Assembly: GCA_030374765.1 (NCBI GenBank)
Contig: JARGXX010000132.1
Location: 84,501-148,500 of the forward strand
Direction: 5' to 3'
Source: Agarophyton chilense
Taxonomy: Eukaryota; Rhodophyta; Florideophyceae; Gracilariales; Gracilariaceae
Length of the DNA stretch: 64,000 nt
Shown here: piece by piece, positions 11,481-22,669 of the stretch
Position numbering within the stretch: position 1 is the first letter of the stretch
Layout: the number at the start of each line of letters is the position of its first letter
The notes under the pieces: model-generated
The model's input: the letters and a program-made list of their open reading frames with translations, nothing else
What the model was told of the DNA's origin: nothing
The model's database searches: none
Translations under genes and position numbers: made by a program

Positions 11481-12210
11481 CCTTAGACCTTCGTGGTACT
11501 CAGGCCTAAGGAAGGGGGAGAAAAGACGTCGTTTTCTGCAGAAGGTGGACGCATATGCGTGTCAGATTACCTACGAGGGAGGACATGAAAGAGCAACCGA
11601 ATGTAACAGTAGAAGAGACAAGAACAGAGATCAATTTACTTGAAGAAGGAGACACTAAGGAAGTCAAGTGGCAGGCGGCCACCACAAGAACCTCAAAGGT
11701 GAAGTGACAGAAAGTGTAGCCCCCGAATCCGAGAGTAGAAGGGCCTGTCGGTTGAGGAGCATTGGAATCGAGAGGAACCGTGTTATTGACTACCCATGAA
11801 GGAAAACTGGCAGGAATGCTAGGAGCCATCGACATAGGAGGTAGCTAGGGAGCGGTAGCCCCGCCCTTGGGGAGAGGAATCGAAACCAACATACGTTGAA
11901 CGGTGGGCTATGCGGAAGCAGATTCGCAAGCACACAGGGGCTCACTATCGGAAAGTTGTCCGCGAGCGCGCTATGTACACTGCATCGCCCTCATTACAGA
12001 CCCTACCTGAATGGTCGTCGCTAAATTCGTTCGCCGCCGTCGTCGCTCGCACTCCCCAACCGACACTGGCACCGAGTTCTGAACCTCAAGGGATCGCGCG
12101 TCGCGTACCGTGAGCAACCGCCGGCGGACACCCCTCCGATGCCCGCGCCGCTCTCGCTCGCTATACCTTTATGGTTTGAGGGAAGGAGACACGGGGTGTG
12201 TCTCACGGGT
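11481..12210. other. Element 3' untranslated region
   Basis: Between the chromodomain ORF and the 3' LTR I see only short unsupported ORFs on both strands. This is consistent with a long 3' non-coding segment of the retrotransposon. Confidence 0.5.
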
Positions 12211-12222
12211 AGGAAGGGGGTC
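12211..12222 (+). other. Polypurine tract
   Basis: AGGAAGGGGG directly precedes the TG of the 3' LTR, with a second purine run shortly upstream at 12180-12189. It is the expected primer for second-strand synthesis. Confidence 0.7.
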
Positions 12223-12866
12223 TGTCGTATAGTGGCAGAAGGTTTGACCTTTGAGGTTGTCGATATGCTACACTAACCTTGTAGGTGATGGATGCGAGGG
12301 ATCATCGGCCATGCAGCTCCGGCCGAGCTACCATCTAGGTGTTGTTAGCCACGTGTAGTGTTGACATGTACCTTCTGGTTGAGAAATTGTTGGTAATTGT
12401 AGTTGTAATTATGTTTATTTTAGTACAGTAGTGGAGAGGCTACCTGGGACTGTAGCCAGTGCTGGCCAGGTCTCGGACACTGGGTCAAAGACCGTGCCTT
12501 GCTGGCGCCTCCCGGGTGATCTGGAGAGTGCAGTCCACTGCATATAGGAAACTGCACCTCCCACATCCTAATCTGATAAAGACAAGCACCACTTGGGTCA
12601 CGACTATACCTTTTGGGTCATTGTTTCTCAACTACCACACAGGCTTTCCCGCGCGTCGACGCTTATCATCGTTCACCTACACGGTATAGGCTTGTTGCCT
12701 CGCCGTTTGACCCTGCGATTTTTCACGGTGCCCTGTTACCATCAAGGTTTATTACGTCTACCTTCTAAGGTTGAGCGTCACCACTCTCTCTACGGTTGAG
12801 CGTCACCATGCTCCCGAGACAAGACAGGAGCATACAGGAGCATACCCCAGAGGTGATTGTACGACA
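12223..12866 (+). repeat. 3' LTR (644 bp)
   Basis: A direct repeat of 4225-4833. It differs by scattered point changes and by a short internal duplication around the GGTTGAGCGTCACCA sequence near 12770-12810. Confidence 0.93.
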
Positions 12867-14055
12867 TAACCAAAAAAGGTTAAACCGTTCCTACCAGGAA
12901 AGCGTGAACTGTTTATTTTCGTTCTTACCATTTCAATGCTGGAGCCTATCCTGGCTATTCTCTTCGAACATTTATTGTTTATCAGATCTAGCTGGAATCA
13001 GCTGTCTGCATGTTTTCAGCTGTAGTTCCGGTTTTTCTTTTTCTGTGCTGCCAGAATGTTTTGTTCAAGAAAAATCGGTCACATGAAGCGTCATGCTTGA
13101 AAGAAATAACCCATTAGGATAGGCTTTCTTATCAGGATTCCCGCCGTCTCCACAAGAATCAAGGGCCCGAAGCGACACAAACAATATAGTCGTTCTTAAG
13201 AATTTTCAACAAATCTCTTATCGGAGCACTTGGAGTAGTCAATTGAATTATGTTTGCAGGTCGGGATGAAAAATGGGTCATGCACACTCTGAGATATATG
13301 TCACACGTATTGAAGTGAGGTTCATTAGCAAAAGCTCAAAAATATGAATGGGTCACGAAATGAAAAAACTGGTCACCCCGGAAAAATATTTGTAATTTCC
13401 GTATAACAGTTTGCCAATGGTGGATTATTTGTAGAGAAGAACCCCACAGTAGCGTGACTGACAGGTTCTCTTCTTGTAGGGGTGTCTGTCATCTTACAGA
13501 AAATGTCAAACGTAGGGGGTAATAGCAAGACTACTAAACGGCACTGTTAAATTATTTATCGGGAAGTGATAGAAAATTTTGTATAAATTCCAAAATGTCT
13601 ATATCTTGACTATCGAAAGTTGGTCATGTTCAGAGGGTTCTTAGAACAGTCCACTATAGTCTACATGAACACTATATGAAACAAATACGAAATTCAACGT
13701 TTTTAGTCATTTTCTAAAAGGTACTCAACTGAAAAATAATAAAAAGGTTGTATTATATGAGTACTAAGAACTTTCTGTTTTTCTGTGCCAACGCCACTAA
13801 AGGTTTTCACACATTGATGATATACCATCGTTCATACGACAAAAACCTCTTCAACTCGCTTTTTTATAACGCTTTCTTCTTTTATTGAAAATCAATAGCT
13901 ACTTCGACCATAACCCTTCCCGTAACGTAACCTTTCTTAATACCATTACAAATTTCTACAACAAAAGACATAAGTTCAAATTGTTACTGATACAATCTTC
14001 CAACATGACGCACAACCATTACTTTGGGAGCTTCAACGAATCCCATAAATGGATC
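12867..14055. other. AT-rich intergenic DNA
   Basis: No ORF here carries a recognisable motif. The sequence is AT-rich with many homopolymer runs. It separates the retrotransposon from the tandem array. Confidence 0.5.
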
Positions 14056-15135
14056 ACGAGCTTAGCCCATGCACCGCTGTTCATTTAGCACTTGGGCTGC
14101 GTCCGAGTGCTTGAAGTGAGGTTGGGCTTAGCCCACACCTCACTTCGTGTTTCCTCCTACTGGTTTTGGGCTCCGCCAGAAACCATACATAATGCACGGG
14201 CTCAGCACATGCAACACTGTTCATTTAGCACTTGGGCTTCGTTCGAGTCCTTGAAATGAAGTTGGGCTTAGCCTACACTTCACCTCGTGTGGCCTGCTAC
14301 TGGTTTTGGGCTGCGCCCGAAACCATACGTAGTGCACGGGCTCAGCCCGTGCACCACTGTGTCTTGAGCACTTGGGCTTCTTCAGAGTATTTGAAGTGAT
14401 GTTGGGGTTAGCCAACACCTCACTTCGTGTTGCCTCCTACCGGTTTTTGGCTCCGCCCGAAACCATACGTGTTGCACGGGCTGAGCCCGTGCACCACTTT
14501 TCATTGAGCACTTGGGCTTCGTCCAAGTGCTGAAAGCGAGGTTGGGTTTAGCCCACAACTCAACTCGTGTTACCTGCTACCGGTTTTGGGCTCCGCCCGA
14601 GACCATACGTAGTGCACTGGCTCAGCCCGTGCACCACTGGTCATTGAGCACTTGGGCTTCTTCCAAGTGCTTGAAGTAAGGTTGGGCTTAGCCCACACCT
14701 CACCTCGTGTTGCCTGCTACCGGTTTTGGGCTGCGCCCGAAACCATACGTAGGGCACGGGCTCAGCCCGTGCACCACTGTTCATTGAGCACTTTGGCTTC
14801 GTCCGAGTGCTTGAAGTGAGGTTGGGCTTAGCCAACACCTCACTTCTTGTTGCCTTCTACTGTTTTGGGCTCTGCCCCAAACCATACGTATTGCACGGGT
14901 TCAGCCCGTGCACCACTGTTCATTGAGAACTTGGGCTTCGTCCGAGTGCTTGAAGTGAGGTTGGGCTTGGCCCACACCTCACCTCGTGTTGCCCGCTACC
15001 GGTTTTGGGCTCTGCCTGAGACCATACGTAGTGCATTGGCTGAGCCCGTACACTACTGTTTCTTGAGCACTTGGGCTTCGTCCGAGTGCGTGAAGTGAAA
15101 ATTGGCTCTGTCCTGACCTCATTTCATGTTGCTCG
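14056..15135. repeat. 140-bp tandem repeat array, about 7.5 units
   Basis: Eight consecutive GCAC-type anchors lie at 14088, 14228, 14368, 14508, 14648, 14788, 14927 (as GAAC) and 15067, so the period is 140 bp with a single one-base slip. Each unit contains four inverted repeats: GCACTTGG/CCGAGTGC, AAGTGAGGT..ACCTCACTT, GGTTTTGGGC/GCCCGAAACC and GTGCACGGGCT/AGCCCGTGCAC. The units differ by point changes. ORFs inside the array are by-products of the repeat. Confidence 0.92.
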
Positions 15136-15258
15136 CACTTCGGATTTACGTACAATCTTAATGGTTTTAACGAAGAAATTCTGCAGCGAAAGAGTCTTTG
15201 TTTTCAACCAGGTTTTGTTGTTTGCATAACTCTGTAGGTTAAGAGCAGAAGCTGTTCT

Positions 15259-16020
15259 TTATTCGCTGGTATTGAGAGTATTTGATCGGTTTCCTTTTCG
15301 AATGGAACGAAGATAAGCACTGAGCGATTGGACTTCTGTCTCTTCTAAGTTTTGTAGAATAGCACTTTCAGCTTTATGCACGGCTTCCAACCGTAGCTGG
15401 TCCTCACCTCTTTGTTTAAAGCAAGTAATAGACTTGTGCTGAATTGAAGTGTGCTCTATCAAATCCTTGAAGCGGTAGTAAGCTGATTTGTGCCCAGTTT
15501 TGTTCCAAAGATTGTTTGAGTAGTTCTTCAGCAGTCATCTTCTGGTCTCCGCTGTACTTAATAGTCGCACTGGGACAAAACTTCTTTTCTTACACCCATC
15601 CCTCCACAATACAACAAGCTCAATCAGACCCTTCGGGAGCTCTGGTACAAACTTTTCTGTGAGTATAGATGGACATTGCGGTGGTTGAGGTACAGGTACT
15701 GCATCTGCTTGTATCACTGTTGTCGATCTCGGTGTCACTGGAATAGAAAAAGATGTCAGATTGGATCGGTCCATGAGATTTTTCCTACGCTCCAGCAAAA
15801 ACAAGCGGTTTCTCAGTTCTTTCTGCCAAACTCCCATTTTGTTGATGTCATCTTCACTCTCCGTGCATCCCTTCCCGAAACGATTATTTGTACTTGACAT
15901 AAGCGAGCGGCAGGTTTTTTTCCAAATTGTAGGTTCCATTCTACTAATCTGACGTGGCAGTTTAAACCCCGATCCAGTTTCTCCTCCTTGAATATATTTT
16001 TTCACACCAAGGCGCTCCAT
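15259..16020 (-). pseudogene. Unknown ORF of recombinase element, one in-frame TGA
   Basis: A single frame runs from the ATG at 16020 to the stop at 15259, 253 codons, interrupted only by a TGA at about 15535-15537. The product is not recognised. It is hydrophilic, with a Lys/Arg-rich first third, a Pro-rich middle (VPVPQPPQCP) and a helical Glu-rich end. It is divergently placed, about 300 bp from the tyrosine recombinase ORF, and both have one nonsense codon, so I treat them as parts of one mobile element. An intron removing the TGA cannot be excluded. Confidence 0.5.
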
Positions 16021-16323
16021 GATTCAAAAAACCTACCCGCCAAGCTATCTTCGACGAATGGGAAAAGGAGAGATGATCATCGTCGTCTAGGATGAAGATC
16101 GATGCAGAGCTTTGAATATTGCTGAAATTATGCCGCACGTTCGAAAATACAGTAGTAGTATGGTAATGTAAAAAAAACTTTACGGATAACTTTGAGACAA
16201 GAACGCTGAAACCTTTTGAGCTCGGTTTTTTTCTGAGCCTGAAATGATAAGCGTCAATAAACCTCTTACTAACTTCTTCACTTTTTCCTACGATAGTGAT
16301 CCTAGTTGGCAAATCGAAGCTGA

Positions 16324-17595
16324 ATGAGCATGGAATCATCTCAAAGAACGTTGGAATTGCAGGAGTTCGATAATCTGAGGCGTAGGAAGCGAATAAGAAG
16401 ATCTGAAAATCGCCTCTTTGACAGTGCTCCGCTAAGAGGGCGCCACGAACTTTTGCACTCGGCACATAGTAAGTCAACTCAAACAAATATAAAGCTAGTC
16501 AAGAGACTTATTGAGAAATACGCAACGCTGAAGAATGCCAATGATCCAATAACCGTTAAAAAAGACAGTTCTGTCCTGGTCCTTAACCTATTGGCCGAAT
16601 ATTGCAGATTTGGAACGCCACAAGCACTCAAAAATGATTCCATGGGAGGAGTAATACAAGGATTGAGGATAGTGTATTGCGAAAACGGCCATGATCAAAC
16701 CTGGTCTGTTCATGAAAATGGAAGTGGAAAGGGTAATCCTTTAATAGGTAATCCAGATCTCGATCGTCTGAGAAGAGCACATCGTGTGCACCTGTTGCGC
16801 TTTGGAGGCGTTACGATTCGTGCAAGGCCTATAAAGCCAGAACATATCTGCGATATTGCCGAAAAGTTTTGGTACGGAAGTGGTAATCAACCAAGTGCAC
16901 CAGATATCGCTCTGCACTGCGTGATGGTTTTAGGTCTTAATTTGGGTTTGAGATACGATTAAATATCGAAGCTTAAAATTGATAACGTTTCCGTATGGTC
17001 CGGTGGAATAACTATGACTCTCTGTGAGGCCATAAAGAATTCAACAGTTCAAAGAAAGTACACGGTTCGAGAGTGGGATGGGACCAGTGGACTTCGCCAT
17101 TCTTTGTTGATGGATCCGTTTGTGGCAGAACTTCCGTGGTTGGTCATCAGAAAAAACACGAGTGGTTTTCTTTTCTGTGAAATCAAGAGCACAAAAAGAG
17201 GAGATGCGTTAAATGTATCTAGGAATTGGACGTGCAAGAGCTTCAGATTTGTTATTCAGAAGCGTCTTTCGCAAATTGGAGTAGGTAGAGGTGATCTTGA
17301 GATGTTTACGGGCCATTCCTTAAATCGTGGTAGCGTACAATTGTACAGATCGCTTGGATTGAAGGATGAGATGGTAATGGAATTGATTCAAATGATTGGA
17401 TATAACGCGTATGCAAACTACTGCGAGGCTTACAATGACTGCCCTCCAAAGGAGCTGCCTCGGTTTGCGGCGTGGGAAGAGTACGTATCACATGCGAGGA
17501 CACTTGTGAAGGAGGGAAACATAGTGGAAAATGATATTTACTTTAGGGAGTGGTTGAAAGAAATGGACCTGATGGAAAAAGAAGTGCACGTTTAG
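16324..17595 (+). pseudogene. Tyrosine recombinase, one in-frame TAA
   Basis: One frame, 423 codons, is broken only by TAA at 16960. Just before it is LGLRYD, the box I motif with the first catalytic Arg; the next residue is commonly Glu, so GAA to TAA is likely. Box II appears as TGHSLNRG. The His is present, but the position that should hold the second Arg (H-x-x-R) is Asn, with an Arg one place later. The expected nucleophile region reads IGYNAYANYC, with Tyr in the right place. The N-terminal roughly 110 residues look like a core-binding domain. Such enzymes mobilise Cryptons, DIRS-like elements and phage-like elements; which group this belongs to is not decided by sequence alone. Confidence 0.75.
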
Positions 17596-17930
17596 AGGAG
17601 CATATTGGGCTTTGCAAACCATGAGTTGGGCGTCCTACTTCATTCAACCGCCGTCAGTGCAATGCCCTGCTTTTGGTTGGCATGATGCTCCATTTCCCGC
17701 TCCCTGCTCGGCTTTGGCGCCGTTTGTGGCGCAAATGGCGTGGGGTGAACCGCATGTGACGCGGTTTTTGCGAGGGTGCCCGCAGTGGAGCCAGCAGCCG
17801 AAGTATGTGTGTTGTGCGCATTCGGTGATATACTGGGAACCACAGCCGATGGTGCTGCTGTGGCTCCAGAGGGTAAAGGGTGCTGCTGAGTGCTTTTAGC
17901 GTTTGTAGGGTTGGGGATAATGGGGGCTTG
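17596..17930. other. Spacer between recombinase element and next ORF
   Basis: There are overlapping ORFs on both strands, none with motifs. A His/Pro-rich minus-strand frame (to 17654) may be a frameshifted continuation of the ORF at 17931-18377. Confidence 0.3.
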
Positions 17931-18389
17931 TTATAGAGCAGCTGTGCGGCCGTTGGCATTGGGGGCACCCGGTAGAGAATGGGCGCCTGGCTGAGAAGCA
18001 CCACTGATGTGTTGCTCAGCAAATCTTTCAAGCACCATGTATCCCAGCCAATTGTGATCTTCCACTGGATGCCTGTTTGCAGCGTTGTCTGCACCCACCC
18101 AGACGCTGCCGAATCCAACATAGTCGGAATGAAGCTTTTCATCTTCTTTGAGTTGGTCGACATCACGACCATCGATAAGGACATCATCGTAGTCGTAATC
18201 GTCAGCGGGAGCGCGCGTTTGGGCGTGCGGGTCCACTCCATCGTCCACAACTTTGGATGGCATTTTGCCTTGATGCTCATATCCGTGTATATTGGCTTGG
18301 AGTGTTTTATATTGTGAGTAGCAATGCGCCAACTTTCTAATCTCACACGTCTCCAAAACGAGTGCGCTAACTGTCACTCTTTGAGTCCT
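17931..18389 (-). pseudogene. Unrecognised coding-like fragment without ATG
   Basis: The frame is open for about 150 codons but has no in-frame ATG near its beginning, which starts just upstream of the transporter pseudogene. The composition looks protein-like: a charged segment with DDYDYDDVLIDGRDVDQL, then LHSDYVGFGSVWVGADN and an aromatic patch WLGYMVLERF. I do not recognise the family. It may be an internal exon or a truncated gene. Confidence 0.35.
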
Positions 18390-18420
18390 GCCATGCAGTC
18401 AGCTTGCACTCAATACCCAG

Positions 18421-19263
18421 CTGCCGTTCCTAAAGACGCTTGGAGTCACAGATGATAAGTACCAATCGTATGGCACCGTAGCGCAGACCCCTTGGGCGCT
18501 TAAGGCCGCTATCGGACTCTTGTCTGATACAGTTCCCCTTTTGGGCTTCCATAAGCGTTCCTATATTGTACTGGTTTCCACTGCGGGCACAATTGAGTTG
18601 GCTGTGTTGGGCAGCCTGCAGTTAAGTCATTCTCTAGCACCCATTGCTGCTTTCCTTCTTATGCTGGGAAAGTTACAGCTTGCAGCCGTAGATTTGTTAT
18701 GCGAATGCAAATATGCGGAGATGATGGTCGCAAAGCCGGAAAGTGGAACTGACCTTGTATCATTTGTATGGGACTGTACATGGAGGGTAATTTCTTCGGG
18801 TCACTCACAGCGGGGCCTATGGCCGACCATTTTAATCCGCGTTACATCTGGCTTACATGCCTACCATTCGCCGGTCAATTTATTATCCCTACTCTGGCTG
18901 GGTGGCTTCCAGAAGAGCGACTACCTCCGGAACAGCGCCATTTGAGGATGGACAAGATTCGCGACCATTCTGGCTTATTCAGGTCATCCGCTGCGATGAC
19001 GATCGGAGCAGTAGCTGTTGGCATTTCTGCTTTTCCCAGCAGCGGGTTTGTACAATCTATTGTATCCACAACAACCTCAGTCCTGCTTTGCGTTCTTGGC
19101 TTGATGTGGTGACCACGCATGCTCGGTTGAGCGAATCTGTACATGTTTCTTAGCAGCCTGCTGTACGTTTCGTTGCCTGGTGCGCTTGATGATTGGTTCA
19201 CAGGAGCAGAGGAGTGTGTGGCAGGTGGACCCCACTTTTCCTTCAAATATTATGTCACGTACA
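18421..19263 (+). pseudogene. Folate/biopterin transporter (BT1 family) pseudogene
   Basis: The reading starts in one frame with TVAQTPWALKAAIGLLSD and GFHKRSYIVL, the signature of the BT1/FBT branch of the major facilitator superfamily, followed by LAAVDLLCECKYAEMM. It shifts frame near 18770 to a MEGNFFGSLTAGPMADHF segment and continues with hydrophobic helices. In that second frame two stops fall (19110 and 19128) before it resumes as NLYMFLSSLLYVSLPG and a GGPHFSFKYYVTYT segment. One frameshift, two stops and no complete start or end mark it as a decayed partial copy. Intact members are multi-pass membrane carriers for folates or pterins. Confidence 0.75.
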
Positions 19264-20114
19264 CCCCGCAATGCATGATAAGGATCAGTCGCTCGCCGAC
19301 AGTGTCGAAGGCAAATCTTTGGTATCAATCACTACGGGAACAGATCAAGAACGAGAAACGCCAACGTCGCCCCAGACGTTTGAGTTTCCTTCAAGTATGG
19401 TCGAAGAAGAAGGAGACGAGTGTACGTTTGAGAGGAAATGATAGAAATAGGACCCAAAAGAATTATCGTTATGGGTCAAAACAGGTTCCCCGATATCCTT
19501 GACGTAGCATTGTACAATGATTTCTACAAATGTTACAGCGTGGATTGCTCTCCAGTCGAAGAAATACGCTCATTCCTATAGGTCAGTTGAGTTTCCACGC
19601 TCTCATTGTTACTGAGATTGATGTTGAGATACTTGTTCGAAACTGTCTTTCTTTATCTGAAGAATATGGTCCGCCAATCCACGCGGAAAGAATTTGCGGA
19701 CTTGTCAAAGCATTGGAAATTCCTTGAGAGATACAGAGTCCCAGTAACGTTGCTGAAATCCATGGTCTCCAGAAAATTTCTTGGCCTGGAGGGGTACCTG
19801 GCGGCTTCAAGGAACTTTGAAGCTTTTAGCACGTACAAAATTCTCAAAGCGGATATCTCAGCGCTCCATGCAGCAACAGATACAATCAAGCGAAGTACTA
19901 CACCTCTGATTCCTGGTTCGTCTTGGTACAGACCTGGGGCGACTATGCCAGTGTGTATGACAATACACGGCTTATTTGAGCGCCATCCCCAATCCATCGC
20001 ATGCACCATGCTGAGTAGCTTGAAAAATGGATGAGCTGCGTACGCCGAATACGTTGCGGTGAGCAAACAGTTCGGTTCAAGTTTCGGAGATATTCTTTGG
20101 GATTAAGAACCGAT
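19264..20114. pseudogene. Degenerate coding fragments, family unknown
   Basis: Plus-strand frames give protein-like stretches that change frame: RIIVMGQNRFPDILDVALYN near 19460, LIVTEIDVEILVRNCLSLSEE near 19610, and a longer ORF (19606-20034) ending with IHGLFERHPQS. These look like pieces of one decayed gene, but I cannot name it. An acidic 56-codon frame begins at an ATG near 19273. Confidence 0.3.
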
Positions 20115-20497
20115 TCAAATCACTTGGCGAACTACATTGCTAATAGACTCAATGAAAACAGCAGGCAAGAACGTATTGATGAGGAGCGTTCGTTGTACTG
20201 AGTTCGAGTCGTTCGTGTCGGAAGGGTTGTAAACCGCTGCACAGTGAACGAGGATAATGTTGCGATCCGGATCTACATGTCTCAGCATAGCAATGAGCTC
20301 GGTTGCGGTTGCAAAGGTGCTCTCCACTGATTCGAAGTTGACAGGCAGCATCGTGTACTTGCGGAGAAAGGCCGGACGGGGATTGTGACCCAGAGCTATC
20401 ACATGAGCAGATGAAGCAGTAGAATGACGCAATAACTCTCCGCCAATGCCTGACGTAATTCCACTTCTGAGAATGATAGGTTTGTGGCTATCAATAT
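20115..20497 (-). pseudogene. Short-chain dehydrogenase/reductase fragment
   Basis: The frame reads KPIILRSGITSGIGGELL, which matches the SDR nucleotide-binding motif TGxxxGIG with the first Gly shifted. It continues with a HVIALGHNPRP beta-strand and turn, an aspartate segment (MLPVNFESVESTF) and IILVHCAAVYNPSD, equivalent to the NNAG strand. It lacks the catalytic YxxxK part and has no ATG: a TAG precedes the first motif, although TTTAG there could also be a splice acceptor. A truncated gene copy is the simplest reading. Confidence 0.55.
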
Positions 20498-22669
20498 CGT
20501 TCTAAAGCCGCATGATGTGGTCATCATCAACCGGAGTTGTGAACAGCCATTGACGGAGCAACTCCCACACTCCGATGAGTTACAAGAAGAAGAACTCAAT
20601 AAACGTTGGAAGCCTCGATCCCCCTGAGGACACAGTAGCTTTGCACTTGAAGCATTGGAACGGTCTTCCACATGTACTCGACGGAGTATTCATTATTTCG
20701 TATCCTTTTAGCCGGAGATGAACTGCAAAAGAATCCCCCGGATCGGGAGTCAGAAAGATCCCGTTCCTCAGCTGCTGCCCCGGAAGATGTTGGCTTTTCT
20801 AGAAGGAAGATGTGAAACGAAAGTACACGGGTATCAGAAAAATCAAACGGTGTGGAACTGACCCTAAGGCTTTATCTCTGCGAAACCGTCGGTGAATAAC
20901 CGTCGCATCGTCAAATGGTCGCCCTTAGGATATGTCCTACGATCCCCCTTCGTCATTGTCAGGAAAACGTTCTTCAATTATCATGATTGGGTCGTTACTT
21001 GCATGGACGATGCACAGTACGTTTCATAGCCCACACGCGTCTTCTCGTTATTAGTGGAAGTCAAGGCATGAGGATGGCTGGCTGCTCAAGTACCAAGCAT
21101 ATACAGGGTTGCACTTTTTCCATCATTCGAAATAGTAGTGTTAAAAAAACCTGTTGAATTGCGAAAATGAAAGAAGCTCTGCATTTCGTCCCCAAAACTG
21201 GCTTCTGGTTGTTCGCAGCGCTTAGCACTCACCGTTGTGGTAATGTCTAAAGATAAAAATTGCTTGGACTGATGGAGGTTGCATAAAGCTGCCAGTTTCT
21301 TTTGCATGCGGCTGCATCGCATCGACCCAGAAAGCGTGTCCATAACTACCGTTGTTCCACAACCATGGTTTCACAGCTCGAAAAAATGGCTTACACCGCA
21401 ATGACTGCGAGAGGTAAAACGTCATTTGTTCGAAACGAAGCACTGAAGCCGAAAATTCATCGTTCGAGGGTCCATGTCGAATGTCAGCGAAGCGCTGTAA
21501 AAATGGAAGTCAGCTGCGGGCGCGTTTCCATGATAACAGATGATTGTTTGCTCACTGCATTGCTCGGATATCGTTTAGTTTTGACACCATTGGATAGGCT
21601 CACCGCCACGCAGTTCCCGGACGACCTGTTAGGCGCGGCAGCGAGTGCTACGCTGGTTTTGTACGGATTGGACAGAGCATAGATTTCGAGTCTGTGGTCG
21701 AAGACGTGATGAAAGAGGGTATATCAAGAACTGGATCAACGCATGTTTTCCTGTCTGAAACCCAGACACAACTTGCAAACGTTACGAGGAGTCGGATTTA
21801 CTGGTTAGGTTTAGTAACTACCGAACGTCTGAGCTCAAATGCGGACTCGGAGAGCAGTGATGAAGAATATTTTAGTGATGATGATGAGGAGGGTACGCTG
21901 ATTAAAGAAGACGATTCGTCGTCTCTATCTGGAATTATCACTTGGCGTATTTCGAATACGTAGGATGCAAGAGAAATATTACGATTGAGTTGTGGGATTC
22001 AAGTTTTGTGGAAGGAGATACCGCTGAATTTGAGTGGACGATCGAGACCCCTGAAGGCTGTGTTCTGCGTCTTTCATCCAATATGTATCCAAATTGGGTA
22101 GTCCTTTGTACGTCTGGTCGCAAATCCTCAATCTTTCGATATGCTGACTCGCGAAGAAGTCAATAATAAGTACGGATTAGACAAGGATCCCGGATGCAAG
22201 GGATATAACAGAAGAGGTGGCGGTGAAGGGCGGGAAAGAAGTTTAAGGTTTACCACTGCCCCACCGTGAAGTCCCAGCACGTTAGGTGTTGAGGATTATA
22301 GATGAGAAAATTGTCTCTATGTTCAGCTTTAACAATAATCCGGTAATCAAGTTTCTTACATCAAATCTTTGCCGTTGTGAAATCCATATTGGTCTTCGCC
22401 CCGAAATGTGGTAGATACTGTGCTGCCCTTAAGCCCATCCTCCCTTATACATTCCACACCACCACAAATCCCACCGAACCAATCCGGCCACCTACATAAC
22501 CAGGCTGCTTACCATACATGCTGCTCCGGTACCGAACGCTTTCGTATATTCTATGCAACTGAGGGGCACGAAAACCACTCTGTATCATGCCAGATGGCCT
22601 TCCCAGTCAGCCTCGTCGGAGACTGTGCTTTTGTTTGCTTCTTTTCCAATTCGCAGCACAACAGAGCTA
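20498..22669. other. Repeat-graveyard style region with short ORFs
   Basis: Three plus-strand open stretches (about 21306-21682, 21694-21963, 21942-22166) are protein-like in composition. One has an acidic run of Ser, Asp and Glu and another a beta-rich segment (AEFEWTIETPEGCVLRLSS). They are in different frames, have weak starts and no recognisable motifs. They may be remains of one gene. Confidence 0.3.

Larger units (their letters stand above)
4225..12866 (+). mobile_element. Ty3/gypsy LTR retrotransposon (chromovirus), non-autonomous by mutation
   Basis: An 8.6-kb element bounded by two highly similar direct LTRs that begin TGTCG and end ACGACA. It carries, in order, gag with a CCHC zinc knuckle, an aspartic protease, reverse transcriptase with YIDD, RNase H, integrase with zinc-binding and DDE parts, and a C-terminal chromodomain. 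That PR-RT-RH-IN-chromo order is diagnostic of chromoviruses. A five-base target-site duplication with one mismatch flanks it (TAGCC / TAACC). Several in-frame stops and frameshifts break gag and pol, so this copy should not move on its own. The stops and one-base shifts are scattered, which points to ordinary decay after insertion. Confidence 0.93.

Noticed and set aside
14221-15098. ORFs within the 140-bp array
   Set aside because: They repeat with the unit and have no independent support.
14056-15135. CRISPR array
   Set aside because: The whole 140-bp unit repeats with no unique spacers, and this is eukaryotic DNA.
15535-15537. TGA read as selenocysteine in the recombinase-element ORF
   Set aside because: No selenoprotein family or SECIS-like structure can be supported; nonsense mutation is simpler.
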